Below are positions 54,282-63,465 of a stretch of 64,000 nucleotides of DNA, piece after piece. Position 1 is the stretch's first letter, and every line of letters begins with the position of its first letter. Below the pieces are notes generated by a model. The model was given only the letters and a program-made list of their open reading frames with translations. It was not told where the DNA came from and ran no database searches. Both the position numbers and the translations under genes were made by a program. The DNA is from Sulfitobacter dubius (GTDB lineage: Bacteria; Pseudomonadota; Alphaproteobacteria; Rhodobacterales; Rhodobacteraceae): NCBI RefSeq assembly GCF_900113435.1, contig NZ_FOPG01000001.1:62001-126000 (forward strand). The letters run 5' to 3'.

Positions 54282-55574
54282 TTAGCTGGTTGCTTTTGTC
54301 AGCGCTTGATCCAGATCGGCGATCAGATCGTCGGCATCTTCGGTCCCGATTGAGATACGCACCACGCCCGGCCCGGCGCCTGCCGCTTCCTGCTGCTCTT
54401 CTGTGAGCTGGCGGTGGGTGGTGGAGGCTGAGTGGATGATCAGCGAGCGCGTGTCGCCCAGGTTCGCCACATGGCTAAAGATATCAAGGCTGTTCACCAG
54501 CTTCACGCAGGCATCATAACCGCCTTTCACTGCAAAGGTGAAAAGTCCGCCCGCGCCTTTGGGGCAGACCTTTTGCATCCGCTCGTGATAGGGCGAGGAT
54601 TTCAACCCGGCGTAGGTGACGTAATCAACGCGGTCGTCCTGTTCGAGCCATTCGGCGACCTTTACCGCGTTTTGCACATGCCGGTCCATCCGCAGTGACA
54701 GGGTCTCGATCCCCATAAGCGTGTAATGCGCCGCCTGTGGGTTCATCGTCATACCCAGATCACGCAGCCCGATGGCGATGCCGTGGAAGGTGAAGGCCAT
54801 CGCGCCGAAAGTCTCGTGGAACTTCATCCCGTGATAGGCTTCCTCAGGCTGGCTGAGCGAAGGGAATTTGTCATTCGCGGACCAGTCGAATTTGCCCGAA
54901 TCCACCACGCAACCGCCCATCACGGTGCCGTTGCCGGTGAGGTATTTGGTGGTGGAATGCACCACCAGCGTCGCGCCGTGTTCAATAGGGCGGCAGAGGT
55001 AGGGCGTGGCGCTGGTATTGTCGATGATCAGCGGAATGCCCGCCGCATCGGCCACATCCGCGATGGCGCGCACATCCATGATATAGCCGCCGGGGTTGGC
55101 GATGGCTTCGCCAAAGACCGCGCGGGTGTCATCGTCGATGGCATCGGCCACGGCCTGCGGATCGTCGAAGTCGACAAACTTGCAGGACCAGCCAAAGCGC
55201 TTGATCGTATGGCTGAACTGCGTGACCGTGCCGCCATAAAGACGGGTGGAGGCGACGATATTCTTGCCCGGCCCCATCAGCGGGAACAGCGCCATGATCT
55301 GCGCGGCATGGCCCGATGAGCAGCAAACCGCGCCGACACCGCCTTCGAGCGTGGCAATCCGCTCTTGCAGAACGGCATTGGTGGGGTTGGTCAGGCGCGA
55401 ATAGATGTAACCCACCTCTTGGAGGTTAAAGAGCGCCGCCGCGTGGTCCGCATCGCGAAAGACATAGGCCGTGGTCTGGTAGATCGGCGTCTGCCGCGCA
55501 CCGGTGGCCGGGTCGGGCGTGGCGCCTGCGTGAATCTGCAACGTATCAAATTGATGTTTGGGGCTGTCGGCCAT
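54282..55574 (-). CDS. metY: O-acetylhomoserine aminocarboxypropyltransferase (sulfhydrylase)
   Basis: 430 residues. A PLP enzyme of the Cys/Met metabolism family: the Schiff-base lysine is in VVHSTTKYLTGNG (near residue 211), the phosphate site in SSGHAAQIMALF and the substrate region in NPTNAVLQERIATLEGG. It makes homocysteine from O-acetylhomoserine and sulfide. No SAM-II riboswitch core is recognisable in the 77 bases upstream. Confidence 0.94.
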   Translation of the reverse strand: MADSPKHQFDTLQIHAGATPDPATGARQTPIYQTTAYVFRDADHAAALFNLQEVGYIYSRLTNPTNAVLQERIATLEGGVGAVCCSSGHAAQIMALFPLMGPGKNIVASTRLYGGTVTQFSHTIKRFGWSCKFVDFDDPQAVADAIDDDTRAVFGEAIANPGGYIMDVRAIADVADAAGIPLIIDNTSATPYLCRPIEHGATLVVHSTTKYLTGNGTVMGGCVVDSGKFDWSANDKFPSLSQPEEAYHGMKFHETFGAMAFTFHGIAIGLRDLGMTMNPQAAHYTLMGIETLSLRMDRHVQNAVKVAEWLEQDDRVDYVTYAGLKSSPYHERMQKVCPKGAGGLFTFAVKGGYDACVKLVNSLDIFSHVANLGDTRSLIIHSASTTHRQLTEEQQEAAGAGPGVVRISIGTEDADDLIADLDQALTKATS

Positions 55575-55651
55575 TGGTCTGTCCTCTCAGAAAAATGGAT
55601 TTCGCGCAGCCTAGGCGCAAAGAACCATCCAGACAACGGGGGACGCAGCCC

Positions 55652-56656
55652 TCAGCGCATCCAAAAGCCGTTGGATTTGATCCGGTTGCGGATCGCCTGC
55701 TCGCGCCGGGGCAGGTTGTCTTGATCAAAAAGCACGCGCACCTTGGCCCCGCGCCCTTGATAGACCATCCGCTTGATCGCATCGCGTTCTTTCAGCAGCT
55801 TTTTCATCCGGTTGGGGGCGGTTACGGCCTCTAGCACCTTAATGGCACGGTCGCTTTCACGGGCGTAGAGTAGCGGCAGAAAACGGTAGTGGCAGGACAC
55901 CGTCCCATCCAGCAGGCCAGAGGGCAGGGCGTCACGCCCGCCGCCGAGGGCGTGGATCACCAGCGGCAGCACGATCTGGTCGAGCCATGGGTCAAAGCTC
56001 TGCGCGCAAAGCTCAACCGGAGGGTCGTCACGCACCGCAAGCGCGTAGCGCAAGAAAAGCTCCCCAAATTCGCGGGGGCAGCGGTAGTAGAAGAAGCCCG
56101 CGTTAAAATAGAGATAACGGCGCCAATATTCGTCCGGCTGGCTCAGGTCGAGGCTGCTTGCAAAGTCGAGGTCGAACTTGTCGTAAAGTGATTTCCACAG
56201 TCCGGTATAGCCCGGCCCGTACAACTGCGGCTCTGGCCATGTCCCCTCGCGCCGCAAAGAGGCGGAGGGGCGGTCAAAGTCGAAAGGCACGTCGTTAAGA
56301 TCACCGGTGATCAAAGTGTCCGTGTCAAAGAAAACAAAGGGTTCGCCCGCAGGAAGGGCGCTGAGCATCTCGATTTTGTTGCCATAGGGGTAGGCGCTGC
56401 CGAAATGCTGGCTCTGGAAAGGGATGAACTCTGCCCCGAGGTCTATAAGTGCATCGCGCAGAGTGTCATTGGCGAAGCGCGGGTCGCCGTCCCAAAGCGG
56501 GCCGGGCTGCGGCTCCGCTATCAACAAACGCCCTTTGAAGTCGGGGCAGGAGTGCCTCAGGGAGGCCGCGAAAAGCAGCGCCTCATAGGCCAGACGCCCC
56601 TGCTGAGCCACGATGACGACGTTGAAAATTTGCGGGATACGCGAATTGCGTGTCAT
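55652..56656 (-). CDS. Putative glycosyltransferase (GT-A like)
   Basis: 334 residues, or 340 if ATG 56674 is used. An N-terminal nucleotide-sugar fold starts NVVIVAQQGRLAYEALLFAASL; the acidic motif FVFFDTDTLITGDL (near residue 110) looks like the DxD of GT-A glycosyltransferases. No membrane segment is visible. The donor and acceptor are unknown, and the assignment rests mainly on this motif. It is upstream of metY on the same strand. Confidence 0.65.
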   Translation of the reverse strand: MTRNSRIPQIFNVVIVAQQGRLAYEALLFAASLRHSCPDFKGRLLIAEPQPGPLWDGDPRFANDTLRDALIDLGAEFIPFQSQHFGSAYPYGNKIEMLSALPAGEPFVFFDTDTLITGDLNDVPFDFDRPSASLRREGTWPEPQLYGPGYTGLWKSLYDKFDLDFASSLDLSQPDEYWRRYLYFNAGFFYYRCPREFGELFLRYALAVRDDPPVELCAQSFDPWLDQIVLPLVIHALGGGRDALPSGLLDGTVSCHYRFLPLLYARESDRAIKVLEAVTAPNRMKKLLKERDAIKRMVYQGRGAKVRVLFDQDNLPRREQAIRNRIKSNGFWMR

Positions 56657-56746
56657 ACTTGGGCGCAGCCTCATGGTTTTGAACAGTATAGGGGCAAGCC
56701 TCTATCGGCAAAAGGTGGCAATTTACGCGGTGTTTTGGGGGGTGGC

Positions 56747-57320
56747 ATGTTAGATTTCTTCTTCGCGGTGGTCGCGATCAGCATTGGGGTGCCTGCCGCG
56801 CCATTGGACGGGGTAGGTCGGCCCGGCGTGCCTCTAAGGGCGGAAGCACCAGCAAGCCCTGCAGCCCCGGCGCGACCTGCAGCCCCATCCTCACCCGCCG
56901 CTCCGGCGCAGGGGTCGTATATGGATGTCGTGCCCGCGGGATTGGTGGCCGAAGATCAAACGCCCACGGGGCGCTTTACAACTGCAACAGAGGTCAGGCC
57001 GATCCTGAACGCTACAAGGGGCAATTGGATTGCCGTGCGAGTATAACGGGAAAGATTACGTCTACGTTACCCATCTTTGGAGTTGGCGTTGCGGGTTGGC
57101 GGCGATTGCCATCGCCGTGAATGACACACCGTTTCGAGATTGGCCCATGCCGCCCTGCCACGAGGCGCTCTCAACCCCCAACGCGATTCTTCATGATGAT
57201 CCGCAACCGTATCTGACCTTTGAAGCGGGGGCGGTTCAATCGGTTCGCGTGCAACTGATCTATGACGATTTAGGTATGGATGCTGCAGGTTTTGCGCGGG
57301 GGGACGTGCTGATCCCGTGA
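56747..57320 (+). pseudogene. Unknown secreted-protein gene broken by a frameshift
   Basis: Two adjoining open frames look like one former gene. The first (56747-57046) begins MLDFFFAVVAISIGVP, has an Ala/Pro-rich part and reaches ATRGNWIAVRV before a stop. The second frame, open from 57030 to 57320 only through a TTG without ribosome site, continues directly with EYNGKDYVYVTHLWSWRCGL and a C-terminal beta-rich domain of about 80 residues. One extra base (or two missing) around 57030-57040 joins them. It is either an inactivating mutation or a sequence error. Confidence 0.65.
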
Positions 57321-57364
57321 GGGAGCAGAAATGCGAGGCAACGCTATCGACGATGGGGGTAAAG

Positions 57365-57448
57365 TGGTGGGCGACCCTGGAATCGAACCAGGCGTGCGTC
57401 TCCGCGAGGGAGTTACAGTCCCCTGCCACACCTTGCGGCCTGTCGCCC
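57365..57448 (-). tRNA. tRNA-Tyr (anticodon GTA)
   Basis: 84 bases on the minus strand with encoded CCA (complement of 57365-57367). The acceptor stem GGGCGAC/GTCGCCC and discriminator A are present, the anticodon GTA complements 57414-57416, and a long variable arm typical of tyrosine tRNA is seen. Confidence 0.95.
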
Positions 57449-57560
57449 ACTTTGCCCTGTGCATTGCACCTGACGTGGGGGCGTGATTACAAGCGACCCA
57501 AAGGACCGTCAAGGCGAATTCCCGAGAAATCTTGGGTAAATCGCGCGAAAGGATAAAGAG

Positions 57561-58337
57561 ATGAAGAAACCCAAATGGGTCGTGCAAAAAGAGCAGGACA
57601 AAAAGGCGGAAGCGGCGCAGACAGTTTGGCTTTTTGGCCTGCATGCGGTGCGCGATGCGTTGATGAACCCCAACCGCGAAAAACTGCAGTTGATGGTCAC
57701 GCCGAATGCCCAAGCGAAGTTGGAAGATGCCATTGCGGAAGCGGGAATCACGCCGCAGGTCGTCGATCCGCGCAAGTTCCGTCCGCCGCTTGATCCGAAT
57801 TCCGTTCACCAGGGTGCGGTGCTGGAAGTGAAGCCGCTGAACTGGGGGCGGCTAGAGGATGTCGCCATAGGCGATACCGCACCGCGCTTATTGCTGCTCG
57901 ACCGAGTGACCGATCCGCACAACGTCGGCGCGATTCTCCGCTCGGCTGAAGTTTTGGGGGCGTCGGCGGTGATAGGCACGAAACATCATTCGGCGCCCGA
58001 GACGGGCGCACTGGCAAAGACCGCCAGCGGCGCGTTGGAGCGCCAACCCTATGTGCGGGTGCGCAACCTCGCCGATGCGATCCGCGCCCTGCAGGATATG
58101 GGGTATCTGGTGTTGGGGCTGGATGGGGAGGCTACGCAGACCATCGAAGGCGCGGTAGAAGGCCGCCGGGACCGCCCTGTGGCGCTTGTCTTGGGGGCCG
58201 AGGGGCCGGGGCTGCGTGAAAAGACCCGCGAGACCGTGGATGCGCTGGTGCGGATCGATGCGGCGGGCGGATTTGGGTCGCTCAATGTCTCTAACGCCGC
58301 CGCGATTGCGCTATATGCCAGCCGGGTGGGGGGCTGA
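57561..58337 (+). CDS. rlmB: 23S rRNA 2'-O-methyltransferase RlmB-like (TrmH/SPOUT)
   Basis: 258 residues. An N-terminal substrate-binding domain (WLFGLHAVRDALMNPNRE) and the SPOUT catalytic domain with the three family motifs: RVTDPHNVGAILRSAEVLGA, LGAEGPGLREKTRE and GSLNVSNAAAIALY. It methylates guanosine of 23S rRNA in the RlmB case; related TrmH enzymes act on tRNA, so the exact target is inferred. It runs against tRNA-Tyr, whose 5' end is 112 bases upstream. A terminator follows. Confidence 0.92.
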   Translation: MKKPKWVVQKEQDKKAEAAQTVWLFGLHAVRDALMNPNREKLQLMVTPNAQAKLEDAIAEAGITPQVVDPRKFRPPLDPNSVHQGAVLEVKPLNWGRLEDVAIGDTAPRLLLLDRVTDPHNVGAILRSAEVLGASAVIGTKHHSAPETGALAKTASGALERQPYVRVRNLADAIRALQDMGYLVLGLDGEATQTIEGAVEGRRDRPVALVLGAEGPGLREKTRETVDALVRIDAAGGFGSLNVSNAAAIALYASRVGG

Positions 58338-58484
58338 GAATCGGCAGAAATTGGCTTAAAACCGGGCAGGGGGCGGGGCGACAGGACCCGGCCCCTTTGA
58401 AACCGGCCAAGGCTTCCTAAATTTAAAGGTGACCGCAGGCCCGGAACGCCTGCTGGCCACCTACTGTCCCTCGTTCCGTACCTT

Positions 58485-58516
58485 ACGCCCCGTGTTCGTC
58501 ATGGGGCGTTTTTTTA
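58485..58516 (+). terminator. Rho-independent terminator 148 bases after rlmB
   Basis: ACGCCCC (58485-58491), loop of 11 bases, GGGGCGT (58503-58509), then a run of Ts (58509-58515). The 147 bases between rlmB and this site hold no gene I can support. Confidence 0.85.
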
Positions 58517-58535
58517 TGTGGTGGCAAGATACACA

Positions 58536-58559
58536 AAAGCCGCCCCGAGGGGCGGCTTT
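58536..58559 (-). terminator. Terminator of the promoter-distal tRNA-Gly (minus strand)
   Basis: AAAGCCGCCC-CGAG-GGGCGGCTTT: 10-bp stem. Read on the minus strand it is followed by TTTTGTG, so it would end transcripts of the tRNA-Gly at 58589-58663, 29 bases downstream of that gene. Confidence 0.85.
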
Positions 58560-58588
58560 GCGTTTCCTACGGGGTGGTAGGATCAACC

Positions 58589-58663
58589 TGGAGCGGGCGA
58601 GGCGATTCGAACGCCCGACCCTAACCTTGGCAAGGTTATGCTCTACCCCTGAGCTACGCCCGC
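58589..58663 (-). tRNA. tRNA-Gly (anticodon GCC), copy 1
   Basis: 75 bases with encoded CCA and discriminator T. Acceptor stem GCGGGCG/CGCCCGC; the anticodon arm AACCT-TGCCAAG-GTT holds GCC. Identical in sequence to the copy at 58820-58894. Confidence 0.96.
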
Positions 58664-58778
58664 ATCCGGTTGGTGAGGGGGGAATACCCATTCGTGCGGG
58701 GGGCTGCAAGAGGTAAAATGCGGCGGCTTGGCCGGGTGCATGCGATTTTTTGGGCATTCGTCACGGGCCTGAGAAACA

Positions 58779-58806
58779 CAAAGGGCCGCATCCGAAGATG
58801 CGACCC
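58779..58806 (-). terminator. Terminator between the two tRNA-Gly genes (minus strand)
   Basis: GGGCCGCATC-CGAA-GATGCGACCC (58783-58806) read on the minus strand gives a UUCG-loop hairpin with a T-rich tail (TTTGTG). It ends transcripts from the tRNA-Gly at 58820-58894 before the second copy, so each copy probably has its own promoter. Confidence 0.82.
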
Positions 58807-58819
58807 TGTGAAGACCAGA

Positions 58820-58894
58820 TGGAGCGGGCGAGGCGATTCGAACGCCCGACCCTAACCTTGGCAAGGTTATGCTCTACCCCTGAGCTACGCCCGC
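58820..58894 (-). tRNA. tRNA-Gly (anticodon GCC), copy 2
   Basis: 75 bases, sequence identical to the tRNA-Gly 231 bases to the left, with CCA encoded. A tandem gene duplication, usual for an abundant tRNA. Confidence 0.96.
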
Positions 58895-59027
58895 TTACCG
58901 TCTGGTGAGGGCGAAATACCCATTGGGGCAGGGGGCTTCAAGAGGGAAATGTGGTTTTTGGCGGAAAAAGTTGCGCAGGGCGGGGGCGCTGCCCCCGGAC
59001 CCCCGCGGGTATCTGAAAAAGGATGAA

Positions 59028-59417
59028 TTAGAAGAGGGCGTGACCCAGTAAACCGAGGGCCGAGACGGAGATCATGGCGAGGGTCAGAACCATACCGACC
59101 TGACGCAGGATGAATTTTTGCGGGGTGGCGGCAAAGCCCAGAGGATGCAGGATGCGGCCCGTCAGCAGCGCGAGGCCAAGGGCGTGGACAGCCAGTGCGG
59201 GGGCGCCATTGGCTTCGGTCAGCGCCAGCAAGATCAGCGCGATGGGCATGTATTCTGCCGCATTCGCCTGTGCGCGCATGCGTTTGAGCAGCGCCTTGTC
59301 TCCGGTATCGCCGAGAGAGATGCGATTGACCCGCCGGTAGGCAATCACATGCCAGCTGAGGCCGAGAAAAACCAGCGCACAAAGGGCGGCGTAAATCGGA
59401 GTGAGGGTGAGAGGCAT
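59028..59417 (-). CDS. MAPEG family membrane protein
   Basis: 129 residues with four membrane helices and the MAPEG pattern: RRVNRISLGDTGDKALLKRMR, AQANAAEYMPIALILLAL and GRILHPLGF. MAPEG proteins include glutathione transferases and leukotriene-related enzymes in eukaryotes; in bacteria the role is mostly unknown. ATG 59417 is chosen as the N-terminus of the first helix; the frame is open further right without support. Confidence 0.9.
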   Translation of the reverse strand: MPLTLTPIYAALCALVFLGLSWHVIAYRRVNRISLGDTGDKALLKRMRAQANAAEYMPIALILLALTEANGAPALAVHALGLALLTGRILHPLGFAATPQKFILRQVGMVLTLAMISVSALGLLGHALF

Positions 59418-59466
59418 GGGGTGACCTTTGTCTGGGGCTTTCGCTGAGTGTGACAGTGCAGCGGTG

Positions 59467-59500
59467 CAAAAGAAAAGGCCCCGCGTGTGGCGGGGCCTTT
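59467..59500 (-). terminator. Rho-independent terminator of ctaD (minus strand)
   Basis: AAAGGCCCCGC (59474-59484), loop GTGTG, GCGGGGCCTTT (59490-59500): 11-bp stem. Read on the minus strand it is followed by TTTTCTTTTGC. It lies 19 bases after the ctaD stop. Confidence 0.92.
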
Positions 59501-59518
59501 GAAATTGTGGCGCAGCGC

Positions 59519-61192
59519 TTAGTGGCTGTGCTGTTTGTCCCAGTCTTCCTGTTTTGGAAGCTGCTCGAACGTGTGTTCGGGCGGCGGGCTGGGCAGGGTC
59601 CATTCCAGCGTGTCGGCGAACTCGTTCCACGGGTTGTTCGCGGTGGAGCGGGCGCCGCGTGTCAGCGTGTAGGCCATGATCCCGAAGAAGAACAGGAAGG
59701 AGGCGAAGCTGAGGAAGGCACCGATCGAAGACCACTGGTTCCAGTAGGCGAAGGCCTCAGGATAGTCGATGTAGCGGCGTGGCATGCCCTGACGGCCCAA
59801 GAAGTGCTGGGGGAAGAAGGTCAGGTTGGCGCCGATGAACATCGCCCAGAAGTGCAGTTTGCCTGCCCATTCGGGGTACATGCGGCCTGTCATTTTGGGC
59901 AGGTAGAAGTAGATACCCGCGAAGATGGCAAAGACGGCACCGAGCGACATCACGTAGTGGAAGTGTGCCACGACGTAGTAGGTGTCGTGATAGGCGCGGT
60001 CCACGGCAGCTTGGCTCAGCACGATGCCGGTGACGCCACCGACGGTGAAGAGGAACAGGAAGCCGAAGGCCCAAAGCATCGGTGTTTTGAACTCGATCGA
60101 GCCGCCCCACATGGTGGCGATCCAGCTAAACACCTTCACCCCTGTCGGCACCGCGATGACCATGGTGGCCAGCATGAAGTAGGCCTGCTGGTTCAGGGTC
60201 ATGCCCACGGTGTACATGTGGTGCGCCCAAACGACGAAGCCCAGAGCGCCGATCGCGATGATCGCCCAGACCATCGGCAGGTAGCCGAAGACCGGTTTGC
60301 GCGAGAAGGTCGCGATCACGTGGGAGATAATGCCAAAGCCCGGTAGGATGATGATGTAAACTTCGGGGTGACCGAAGAACCACAGGATGTGCTGGTAAAG
60401 GATCGGGTCACCACCGCCTGCGGGGTCGAAGAAGGCGAAGCCGAAGTTCCGGTCCATCAGCAGCATGGTGATCGCGCCCGCCAGAACCGGCAGGGACAGA
60501 AGGATCAGCCAGCTTGTGACGAAGATCGACCATGCGAACAGCGGCACTTTGAACAGGGTCATGCCGGGGGCACGCATGTTCAGGAAAGTGGTGATCATGT
60601 TGATCGCACCGAGGATCGAAGAGGCACCGGAAACGTGGACCGCGAAGATCGCGAAGTCCATCGACATGCCTGCTTCGCGCACCGAGAGCGGCGGGTAGAG
60701 AACCCAGCCCACGCCAGAGCCCAGTTGGCCGTTGCCGCCCGGTGTCAGCAGCGAGCAGACCGCCAGTGTCGTACCAGCGATATAGAGCCAAAAGCTGAGG
60801 TTGTTCATCCGTGGGAACGCCATGTCCGGCGCGCCGATTTGCAGCGGCATGAAGTAGTTGCCGAAACCCCCAAACAGGGCAGGAATCACAACAAAGAACA
60901 TCATCAGGATGCCGTGGCCGGTGATCAACACGTTCCACAGGTGGCCGTTTGGCGTACAGGCCGCAGCGCTATCCGCGATGAAACGCGCGCCTTCCATACA
61001 CATGTATTGAACGCCGGGATCCATGAGCTCGAGGCGCATGTAAACGGTGAATGCCACCGAGATAAGACCCACGAAGGCCGAGACAATCAGGTACAAAATA
61101 CCGATGTCTTTGTGGTTGGTGGACATGAACCACCGGGTAAAGAACCCCCGGTCGTCGTGGTGATCTTGGCCGTGAATGGCTGCGTCTGCCAT
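59519..61192 (-). CDS. ctaD: Cytochrome c oxidase subunit I (aa3 type)
   Basis: 557 residues, twelve membrane helices. Heme and copper ligands: the heme a histidine in [10 protein letters not shown], the CuB histidine and cross-linked tyrosine in [15 protein letters not shown], the CuB pair in [10 protein letters not shown], and the heme a3/a histidines in [11 protein letters not shown]. The D-channel segment [20 protein letters not shown] is present. It reduces oxygen to water and pumps protons. ATG 61192 follows GCAGGAGG. The other subunit genes are not adjacent. Confidence 0.97.
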   Translation of the reverse strand: MADAAIHGQDHHDDRGFFTRWFMSTNHKDIGILYLIVSAFVGLISVAFTVYMRLELMDPGVQYMCMEGARFIADSAAACTPNGHLWNVLITGHGILMMFFVVIPALFGGFGNYFMPLQIGAPDMAFPRMNNLSFWLYIAGTTLAVCSLLTPGGNGQLGSGVGWVLYPPLSVREAGMSMDFAIFAVHVSGASSILGAINMITTFLNMRAPGMTLFKVPLFAWSIFVTSWLILLSLPVLAGAITMLLMDRNFGFAFFDPAGGGDPILYQHILWFFGHPEVYIIILPGFGIISHVIATFSRKPVFGYLPMVWAIIAIGALGFVVWAHHMYTVGMTLNQQAYFMLATMVIAVPTGVKVFSWIATMWGGSIEFKTPMLWAFGFLFLFTVGGVTGIVLSQAAVDRAYHDTYYVVAHFHYVMSLGAVFAIFAGIYFYLPKMTGRMYPEWAGKLHFWAMFIGANLTFFPQHFLGRQGMPRRYIDYPEAFAYWNQWSSIGAFLSFASFLFFFGIMAYTLTRGARSTANNPWNEFADTLEWTLPSPPPEHTFEQLPKQEDWDKQHSH

Positions 61193-61378
61193 GCGGTGCC
61201 TCCTGCAAATGAATTGGACACATGGCGCCATAGGCGGCGCATGCGTAGTCGCGCCCGTTTTAGAGCGCTCGCTTCGCGGGGGCAATGGGCGCGATGGTCG
61301 CAGGGAGGGTATTTTTTGTGCTGTTGTTGGCGCGGCCAAAATGGGCTGTGGGGCCGTTTGAGGCGCAGGTTCGCGTGG

Positions 61379-62059
61379 TCAGGGGGCGGTATCGCAGCTG
61401 CCTGCCGGGTCGTGGGCAAAGACATCATCGAACGTGGCACGCAGTGCGAGATCTACATCATCCATTGTAACAGGCAGGCCAAGATCGACCAGTGAGGTCA
61501 CCCCGTGATCGGCAATACCACAGGGAACGATCCCACCAAAATGGCTGAGGTCCGGCTCGACGTTGATACTGATGCCATGGAAGCTAACCCATTTGCGCAG
61601 CCTAATACCAATTGCTGCGATCTTGTCTTCGGCGGGGCTGCCATCCACCTGTGCGGGCTTTTCAGGCCGTTGCACCCAAACACCGACGCGACCGGGGCGA
61701 ATCTCTCCGCGTAGGTTGAATTGATCGAGGGTGGCGATCACCCAATTCTCAAGCTGGCGCACAAAGCAGCGCACATCTCGCCCTCGCGCGGCTACGTTCA
61801 GCATCACATAGGCCACGCGCTGCCCCGGCCCGTGATAGGTATACTGCCCGCCGCGCCGGGTGGGGTAGACGGGGAAGCGATCAGGCTCTGTCAGGTCTGC
61901 GGCCCGCGCTGAGGTGCCAGCGGTGTAGAGCGGCGGATGCTCCACCAGCCAGATACATTCTTCGGCCTCGCCTGCCGCGATGGCGCTCGCGCGCGCCTCC
62001 ATCCACGCCTCGGCGGTGCGGTAATCAGTCAAGCCGTCGGTGATAATCCATTCAACCAT
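61379..62059 (-). CDS. lipB: Octanoyl-(acyl-carrier-protein)-protein N-octanoyltransferase
   Basis: 226 residues. It transfers octanoyl from ACP to lipoyl domains. The catalytic cysteine is C180 in GGIVPCGI and the catalytic lysine is K146 in EDKIAAIG; the [16 protein letters not shown] segment binds the acyl chain. No lipA is adjacent. It is upstream of ctaD on the same strand, about 190 bases apart. Confidence 0.95.
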   Translation of the reverse strand: MVEWIITDGLTDYRTAEAWMEARASAIAAGEAEECIWLVEHPPLYTAGTSARAADLTEPDRFPVYPTRRGGQYTYHGPGQRVAYVMLNVAARGRDVRCFVRQLENWVIATLDQFNLRGEIRPGRVGVWVQRPEKPAQVDGSPAEDKIAAIGIRLRKWVSFHGISINVEPDLSHFGGIVPCGIADHGVTSLVDLGLPVTMDDVDLALRATFDDVFAHDPAGSCDTAP

Positions 62060-62104
62060 GGGGATGCCTTAGCAAGACCTGTGCCGCACCGCCAGAGGCG
62101 GCGC

Positions 62105-62812
62105 TTAGGCCGCCGCGTCGCGCTCTTGGAGAACCTTGCGCAGCATCTGCGCGTAATTATCGGCGCCCTGCGCACCGGTGACGAGGTATTTGCTGTCAAA
62201 TACCATGGAGGGGACACCGGAAATGCCGCGCGAGGTCCAGAATTCCTGCGCTTCGCGGGTTTGTTGGGCCAAGCTGCCGCTATTCAGGACCTCCAAGGCC
62301 TCGTTGCGGTCCAAGCCGACGAGCGCGGCGACATCCACCAGCACGTCGGTATCATTTACATTGCGGCCTTGGGTGAAGTGCGCATCAAAAAGGGCCATTT
62401 TGAGCGGGTGCTGCAAGCCCTTGGACTGCGCCCATGTCAGCAATTGATGCGCGGCAAATGTGTTTTGCATCCGGGTTTCATCAGAAAAGTTGAAAGTGAA
62501 GCCCAAATCACGGCCCATATCCGAGAGGCGCTTGCGATTCTCGACGGATTGCGCGGGGGTGGACCCATATTTCTCGGCCAGATGTTCGGCCATGTTCTGA
62601 CCCTCGGCGGGCATCTGCGGGTTCAGCTCGAAAGGATGCCAACGGATGTAAGCGCCGACACCCACGGCACCAAGCGCTTGTTCTAGCTGCTTGTAGCCAA
62701 CGATACACCATGGGCACATGACATCCGACACGATATCGATCTGCACGGTGGGAGCATCGGCTGGATTGGCTTGGGCGTTGGCGTGATCGGGGGCGGCGGC
62801 GTCTGCGGGCAT
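62105..62812 (-). CDS. DsbA family oxidoreductase, FrnE-like
   Basis: 235 residues. The active site CPWC is at C33-C36 in a thioredoxin fold with a large helical insertion; FrnE-type disulfide isomerases show the same layout (ISGVPSMVFDSKYLVTGAQ with the cis-proline). No signal peptide is visible, so it is probably cytoplasmic. It may act in oxidative-stress handling of thiols. Upstream of lipB on the same strand, 45 bases away. Confidence 0.92.
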   Translation of the reverse strand: MPADAAAPDHANAQANPADAPTVQIDIVSDVMCPWCIVGYKQLEQALGAVGVGAYIRWHPFELNPQMPAEGQNMAEHLAEKYGSTPAQSVENRKRLSDMGRDLGFTFNFSDETRMQNTFAAHQLLTWAQSKGLQHPLKMALFDAHFTQGRNVNDTDVLVDVAALVGLDRNEALEVLNSGSLAQQTREAQEFWTSRGISGVPSMVFDSKYLVTGAQGADNYAQMLRKVLQERDAAA

Positions 62813-63087
62813 GATGAAATCCTTTTTGCTTGCCCTATCAAATGGCCTGCCGGGCGCGGTGTTTCAACGGTTGAGGTGCGAGATTGCGGCGTCCTAAAGG
62901 ATTTGTGAATGGGGATGCGTTTTCTGGGAGATGGCCGAAGGTGCTGGGAAACTTATCGCCAACGGCGCGGGGGTAGGGGGTGCCAAACGGTCAAATAAGC
63001 GGTTCGGAAAAAGACTGAAGAATTTTGCCGATTGCCTCTTCACAAGCCTCTGGTCTTTGGCTAAACCCCGCCCACCAACCATGGCGT

Positions 63088-63173
63088 GCGGTCGTGGCGG
63101 AATGGTAGACGCGCAGCGTTGAGGTCGCTGTGGGGTAACACCCGTGAGAGTTCGAGTCTCTCCGACCGCACCA
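63088..63173 (+). tRNA. tRNA-Leu (anticodon GAG)
   Basis: 86 bases with a long variable arm and encoded CCA. The acceptor stem GCGGTCG/CGACCGC is perfect and the anticodon loop TTGAGGT holds GAG. The 275 bases to its left contain no gene I can support. Confidence 0.96.
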
Positions 63174-63465
63174 CCTTATTTTGCGTTTGCAAAATGATGT
63201 TGGAAAAATCCTGATAAAATTTGCTCCTTGGGCTCGCCTATATCGGCGCGCAGCCTATCCTTGTGCTGCGCGGTATTTTGCCTGTTTTGCTGTAAATACG
63301 GCAAATGGGCATGGGTAACGCTGTTCACATCCGGGCAAGGCACCCCCAGAGTGTTTGCAGCCTAGGCGGTGATGCCGTTTAAAGGTGAGAGAATAACGCC
63401 CGTGTGCGGCGGGCAGAGCAGAACCGGCACGGAAACCGGGGCGACGGGATGCAGGAGGGTAGCGC

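Noticed and set aside
55575..55651. SAM-II riboswitch upstream of metY
   Set aside because: No match to the SAM-II pseudoknot core could be found in the 77 bases available.
58589..58894. Direct repeat read as a mobile element or attachment site
   Set aside because: The repeats are complete tRNA-Gly genes with terminators; no integrase or foreign cargo lies between or beside them.
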